Positions 60,575-64,000 of a stretch of DNA of 64,000 nt are shown one piece after another; position 1 is the stretch's first letter, and every line of letters starts with the position of its first letter. The notes beneath the pieces are model-generated. The model saw only the letters and a program-made list of their open reading frames with translations, had not been told where the DNA came from and searched no databases. Position numbers and translations under genes: made by a program. Source of the stretch: Citricoccus alkalitolerans (GTDB lineage Bacteria > Actinomycetota > Actinomycetes > Actinomycetales > Micrococcaceae); the NCBI RefSeq assembly GCF_039528175.1, contig NZ_BAAALH010000003.1, positions 1-64,000 on the forward strand. The letters run 5' to 3'.

Positions 60575-62011
60575 ATGGCCCCGACAACGAAGGCCCCGCC
60601 CCGCGGGGGGATCATACCCCTGCTGGTGATCGCGACGGCGCAGCTGATGATCGTGCTCGACGACTCGATCGTGAACATCGCCCTGCCCAGCATCCAGGAC
60701 CAGTTGAGCGTCGATCCCGTCCACCTGCCCTGGATCGTCAACGGCTACATCCTCACCTTCGGCGCACTGCTGCTGCTCGGCGGCCGCGTCGGCGACCTCT
60801 GGGGACGCAAGCGGACCCTGCAGGTCGGGCTCCTGGTCTTCGTCCTGGGCTCGCTGGCCGGCGGGCTCGGCCAGAACGCCGAGATGCTCATCGCCGCCCG
60901 CGCCCTCCAGGGCATCGGCGCGGCCATGACCGCCCCCAACGTGCTGGCGCTGATCGCGACGACCTTCGAGGACAGGAAGATGCGGGACGCGGCGCTGTCG
61001 CTCTACGGGGCGATGTCGGGCCTCGGCATCGTCATCGGCCTGGTCCTCGGCGGTTTCCTCACCGACGCGCTGAGCTGGCGATGGGTGTTCTTCATCAACA
61101 TCCCCATCGGCCTGCTCGTGCTCCTCGGTAGCCGCACCCTCGTGTCCCCGGAACGCCACACCGGGCGCCTGGGCCTCCTCGACGGGATCCTGGGCACCGC
61201 CGGCATGGTCTCGCTGGTGTACGCGATCACCCGCTTCGGCGAGGACGGACTCGCCGATCCGATCGCCTACACACTGGTCCTCGGGGCGACCGTGCTGCTC
61301 ATCGCCTTCGTCCTCATCCAGCGCCGCAGCCGGGCCCCTCTGGTCCCACTGAGCCTGTTCAGGGATCGCAACCGCGCAGGGGCGTACCTGACGATGCTCG
61401 GCCTGGCGATCGGGCCGATGGGCATCCTGTACATCGTCACGCTCTACCTGCAGCAGGTCCAGCAGTACTCGCCCCTGGTCACCGGCCTATCGATGCTGCC
61501 CTTCGCCGCAGGCATCATCCTCGGCGCGGGCTCCGCCCCGAAGCTCCTGCTGAAGATCGCCCCGCGGTGGGTCACTGGGGTCGGCGGGCTCCTGAGCACC
61601 GCCGGCGCGCTGTGGATCGCCTGGGCCATCTCCGGCGAGGGCGGCTGGCTGCCCATCGCGCCCGGCTTCCTCGTCGTCGCCCTCGGGTTCGGGTTCGGTG
61701 TCATGTCCCTCACCCAGGCTGCGGTCTACCGGGTCGAGCCAGACAAGGCCGGCATTGCCTCGGCGCTGCTCAACTCAGCCCAGCAGATCGGCGTCGCCCT
61801 GGGACTGGCCGTGCTCGCCGGAGTCGCAGCGACCGTGACCGCCGCATCCGGCGGCACGGGCGCCCAGGCGCTGGTAGGCGGCTACAGCACCGCGCTGGTC
61901 GTCGGCGCGGGCATCCTCCTCGCCGCGGCAGTGCTCGCCGTGCTCACTCTCAGCGGCCGCGTGAACACCGAGGAGTACACGATCAAGGAACCAAGAAGCG
62001 TCCCGGCCTGA
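60575..62011 (+). CDS. MFS drug exporter, DHA2 (14-helix) family
   Basis: 478 residues from ATG 60575 after AGAGAGA. Family motifs: VIATAQLMIVLDDSIVNIAL (helix 1 motif), LLLGGRVGDLWGRKRTLQVG (motif A), RALQGIGAAMTAPNVLALI and GLGIVIGLVLGGFL (motif C, antiporter). About 14 helices. Proton-driven export of a drug or metabolite; substrate unknown. It follows csoR by 207 bp. Confidence 0.9.
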   Translation: MAPTTKAPPRGGIIPLLVIATAQLMIVLDDSIVNIALPSIQDQLSVDPVHLPWIVNGYILTFGALLLLGGRVGDLWGRKRTLQVGLLVFVLGSLAGGLGQNAEMLIAARALQGIGAAMTAPNVLALIATTFEDRKMRDAALSLYGAMSGLGIVIGLVLGGFLTDALSWRWVFFINIPIGLLVLLGSRTLVSPERHTGRLGLLDGILGTAGMVSLVYAITRFGEDGLADPIAYTLVLGATVLLIAFVLIQRRSRAPLVPLSLFRDRNRAGAYLTMLGLAIGPMGILYIVTLYLQQVQQYSPLVTGLSMLPFAAGIILGAGSAPKLLLKIAPRWVTGVGGLLSTAGALWIAWAISGEGGWLPIAPGFLVVALGFGFGVMSLTQAAVYRVEPDKAGIASALLNSAQQIGVALGLAVLAGVAATVTAASGGTGAQALVGGYSTALVVGAGILLAAAVLAVLTLSGRVNTEEYTIKEPRSVPA

Positions 62012-62065
62012 GGCACCACCAACCGGCAACGAAAACCAATAAACAACAAGCAACAAGGAGCACCA

Positions 62066-62395
62066 ATGCACTCCCACAACGACGAAGCGAAGTTCATGGC
62101 CGACATCAAGGAGGCCGCACCGGAGATGGTCTCGGCCTTCTTCGGCTTCGACAAGGCGGTGTTCAAGAAGGACGCCGGCAACCTAGACTTGGCCACCCGC
62201 GAGCTGATCGCGGTCGGGGTGGCAGTGACCACGCAATGCCCGTTCTGCATCGAGGACCACGCCGAGCGCGCCGTCAAGGCCGGCGCGTCCAAGGCCGACG
62301 TCGCCGAAGCCGTCATGGTCGCCGCCGCCCTACGCGCCGGCGGCGGCGTCACCCACGGCTGGAAGGCGATGAAGGCCATCGCAGAGATGGACTGA
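62066..62395 (+). CDS. Carboxymuconolactone decarboxylase/AhpD-like protein
   Basis: 109 residues, AAGGAG before ATG 62066. The AhpD-type site TTQCPFCIEDHAERAVKAG (C58-P-F-C61 and H65) indicates thiol peroxidase-type redox activity. One short helical domain, as usual. It lies 54 bp after the MFS gene and may be in the same operon, giving a detoxification pair. Confidence 0.88.
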   Translation: MHSHNDEAKFMADIKEAAPEMVSAFFGFDKAVFKKDAGNLDLATRELIAVGVAVTTQCPFCIEDHAERAVKAGASKADVAEAVMVAAALRAGGGVTHGWKAMKAIAEMD

Positions 62396-62610
62396 GCACC
62401 ATCGAGGTATCCTCTTGCACCCAGTCTCCACGGGTCATGTACGCAAGTTCAGTCATGCCCGGATTCTTTCAGGCACCGCCGACGATCAATCCCGATGGAG
62501 AGATTCCACCGGCGAGCACGACCCGCGAGAAGTGTCCCACTTCCTTGGAAGTGGAGCACCTTTGGCTACGTATCAATGGCAAAGTTTGTCATACGGTTTA
62601 TGCTGGCCCC

Positions 62611-62850
62611 ATGGCAACGATGAACGTATCCCTTCCCGACGGGCTCAAGGAGTTCGTCGAAACCCAGGTGGGCGAACGTGGCTACGGCACCAGCAGTGAG
62701 TTCGTCCGAGATTTGATTCGACGCGAGCAGGCACGGACGCAATTGCGCGCCTTGCTAGTGGAGGGCATGGGGTCAGGGCCGGGGTCGGAGATGGATGAGG
62801 CGTACTTCCAACGGATGCGTGAACGGATCCGGCTCTCTGGCGCGGCGTGA
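62611..62850 (+). CDS. parD: ParD-type antitoxin
   Basis: 79 residues from ATG 62611. MNVSLPDGLKEFVETQVGER and YGTSSEFVRDLIRREQAR are the RHH DNA-binding pattern of ParD antitoxins; the C-terminal part neutralises the toxin. Its end overlaps the toxin start by four bases. An AT-rich promoter-like stretch (GTTTGTCATACGGTTTATGC) precedes the gene and may be the autoregulated operator. Confidence 0.9.
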   Translation: MATMNVSLPDGLKEFVETQVGERGYGTSSEFVRDLIRREQARTQLRALLVEGMGSGPGSEMDEAYFQRMRERIRLSGAA

Positions 62851-63167
62851 GCGCGCGCCGGGTCGTGACCACGCGGCGGGCCGATGAGGACATCACCGCA
62901 GCCGTTGAGTACTACCTCGGCCAAGGCGCTGCCACCGCAGCCTTGGCCTTCGTCGATGCCCTGGAAGACGCCAGGGTCCTCATCGGTGAGCATCCGCAAC
63001 TGGGCTTCACGCGACTGGGAGCCGAGGTGGACATCCCTGAAATTCGCACCCTGGCCCTGCGCCGGTTCCCCTACCTGGCCTTCTACACCGACGACGTCGA
63101 TGCCGTTCGTGTGCACCGGGTGCTGCACACCGCCCGGGACATCCCCTCCGAGCTCCTCGACGTCTGA
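62847..63167 (+). CDS. parE: ParE-type toxin of the RelE/ParE superfamily
   Basis: 106 residues from GTG 62847, overlapping parD (GTGA). RRADEDITAAVEYYLGQGAA, LIGEHPQLGFTRLGAEVDIP and FPYLAFYTDDVDAVRVHRVLHTARD fit ParE: a compact sheet with the C-terminal VxRVLHxxRD strand. ParE toxins target gyrase. A plasmid maintenance role is likely given the setting. Confidence 0.9.
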   Translation: MSARRVVTTRRADEDITAAVEYYLGQGAATAALAFVDALEDARVLIGEHPQLGFTRLGAEVDIPEIRTLALRRFPYLAFYTDDVDAVRVHRVLHTARDIPSELLDV

Positions 63168-63435
63168 ACGCCCTCTGGAAGTCGCCACCAGTGTTTGGCG
63201 GGCGGGTGCATGTGGAGCTGCCTGAGTTCCTTTCCGTGGTCGGAGCGACATTCCCGACAGCAGGCCCGTAGTCCCTTATGTCAACTAAGCGGACTCAATG
63301 TCCCATCTGATGCATCGACCAGTCCTCCGGCGTACGCCTTCAGCTAGGTGTCGCCAAGTGTCTAACGGGGCCCCGATCTGCTTAGAGTGAGCGCAGGTCG
63401 GACTTCTAGTGACTGTAGATCGGAGGAGTGCATCC

Positions 63436-63939
63436 ATGCGAGGCAAATGTAAATGGTGGTCGTCCCTGGCGGCCGGGCTGGCACTGGCCGCGGCCTTGGC
63501 ACTGACCGGCTGCACGTCGTCGGGATATCCGGCGGACCCGGAGGGCACCATCGACAAGGCCACCAACGGCACGCTGAACGTGGGCGTGGTGCATCACCCG
63601 CCCTACGTGGACGCCTCCGGCGCGGAGCCAAGCGGGCCGGAGGTGGAACTGGTGGAAGGCTTCGCCCGGAAGATCGGCGCGGAGATCGAGTGGACCGTCT
63701 CCGGGGAGGAAGCCGTCATGACGGCCCTGCAGGCCGGGGACTTGGACCTGGTGGCCGGCGGGCTAACCAGCCAATCCCCGTGGAGCACCCACGGCGCCCT
63801 GACCCGTGACTACGCCGAGGACACGGGTCCGGACGGCAAGCCCGTGAAACTCGTGATGGCCGTCCCGCTGGGCGAGAATCAGATGCTCACCGAGCTCGAG
63901 GGTTACCTCGACTCCACACACCAGGGGGCACAACCATGA
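63436..63939 (+). CDS. Short solute-binding-like lipoprotein
   Basis: 167 residues from ATG 63436, GGAGGAGTG upstream. Signal peptide SLAAGLALAAALALTGC with lipobox LTGC, then GTLNVGVVHHPPYVDASGAE and EVELVEGFARKIGAEIEW, with VMTALQAGDLDLVAGGLTSQ: the first half of a type-3 extracellular solute-binding domain. Length is about 80 residues short of a usual SBP_bac_3 protein, and it ends ENQMLTELEGYLDSTHQGAQP. Its stop overlaps the next gene, so the shortness may be natural. Confidence 0.75.
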   Translation: MRGKCKWWSSLAAGLALAAALALTGCTSSGYPADPEGTIDKATNGTLNVGVVHHPPYVDASGAEPSGPEVELVEGFARKIGAEIEWTVSGEEAVMTALQAGDLDLVAGGLTSQSPWSTHGALTRDYAEDTGPDGKPVKLVMAVPLGENQMLTELEGYLDSTHQGAQP

Positions 63940-64000
63940 GCCAGAAGGACACCCGGCACGGCAAGGAGCAGAATGCCGACGGCCAGCGCCGATTCGGGCG
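63936..64000 (+). CDS. Start of a gene cut by the window end
   Basis: ATG 63936 overlaps the preceding TGA (ATGA). Only about 21 residues, MSQKDTRHGKEQNADGQRRF, are present, a polar N-terminus. Probably in the same operon as the solute-binding lipoprotein. Product not identifiable. Confidence 0.55.
   Translation, partial: MSQKDTRHGKEQNADGQRRFG

Overview
The window is high-GC DNA from an actinobacterium. Family-level placement in or near the Micrococcaceae is an inference from gene content: actinobacterial conjugation genes of the SCO6880 type, GAF-ANTAR regulators, DUF4193, DUF6098 and a LexA box of TCGAAC type. A relaxase, a complete-looking type IV secretion module, a primase-type replication protein and a ParA/ParB-like pair lie together, so the sequence is best read as part of a large conjugative plasmid or plasmid-derived element. 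A run of 38 N at 49691-49728 shows it is a scaffold.

Layout. 1-0.2 kb: tail of a serine recombinase. 0.3-5.0 kb: leftward genes, namely a DUF3644 protein with a HEPN-like R-x4-H motif and a tight leftward run (HTH protein, coiled-coil protein, 40-residue protein, DUF4192, two membrane-anchored proteins). 5.0-8.6 kb: mobilisation module (candidate oriT, MobC, relaxase, two accessory proteins). 8.7-10.4 kb: a leftward two-gene unit pairing a 2-oxoglutarate/Fe(II) oxygenase-like protein with a HEPN/zinc-ribbon protein. 10.4-18.4 kb: leftward T4SS operon (DUF6668-like, small membrane protein, anchored periplasmic protein, VirB6-like, SCO6880, VirB4-like, VirD4-like). 18.5-23.8 kb: rightward T4SS genes (HTH, membrane beta-propeller protein, MinD-like ATPase, SLT/M23 hydrolase, anchored protein, frameshifted gene).

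23.8-30.7 kb is the replication and partition zone. It holds two fields of degenerate TAATGCTGGCAT repeats, an RHH regulator, an AEP-type Rep with no normal start codon, an internally deleted IS5-family remnant, ParA and an RHH-type centromere-binding protein. 31-37 kb: an AAA ATPase behind GTCTAACA repeats, an SOS/repair group (SRAP peptidase, UmuC, UmuD with a LexA box), a helicase-associated-domain protein and a NrdH redoxin. 38.3-43.3 kb: a single-chain Type ISP restriction-modification enzyme followed by a truncated coupled ORF. 43.3-53 kb: lipoprotein, P63C protein and four copies of a dispersed repeat among stress-type genes (two GAF-ANTAR proteins, CBS pair, DUF4383, DUF4193, hemerythrin, cold shock, DUF6098), plus a TIR gene broken by an in-frame amber codon.

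54-64 kb: an isochorismatase-like hydrolase divergent from a GlxA-type AraC regulator; a copper-resistance operon (two CsoR-type operators, CopZ, YdhK/DUF1541 protein, CopA, CsoR) followed by an MFS exporter and an AhpD-like protein; a ParD/ParE toxin-antitoxin pair; and a short solute-binding lipoprotein overlapping a gene that runs off the end. The most unusual parts are the HEPN/oxygenase pair at the tail of the T4SS operon, the six-gene leftward run at 2.1-5.0 kb, the repeat fields around rep and par, and the AUG-less rep gene.
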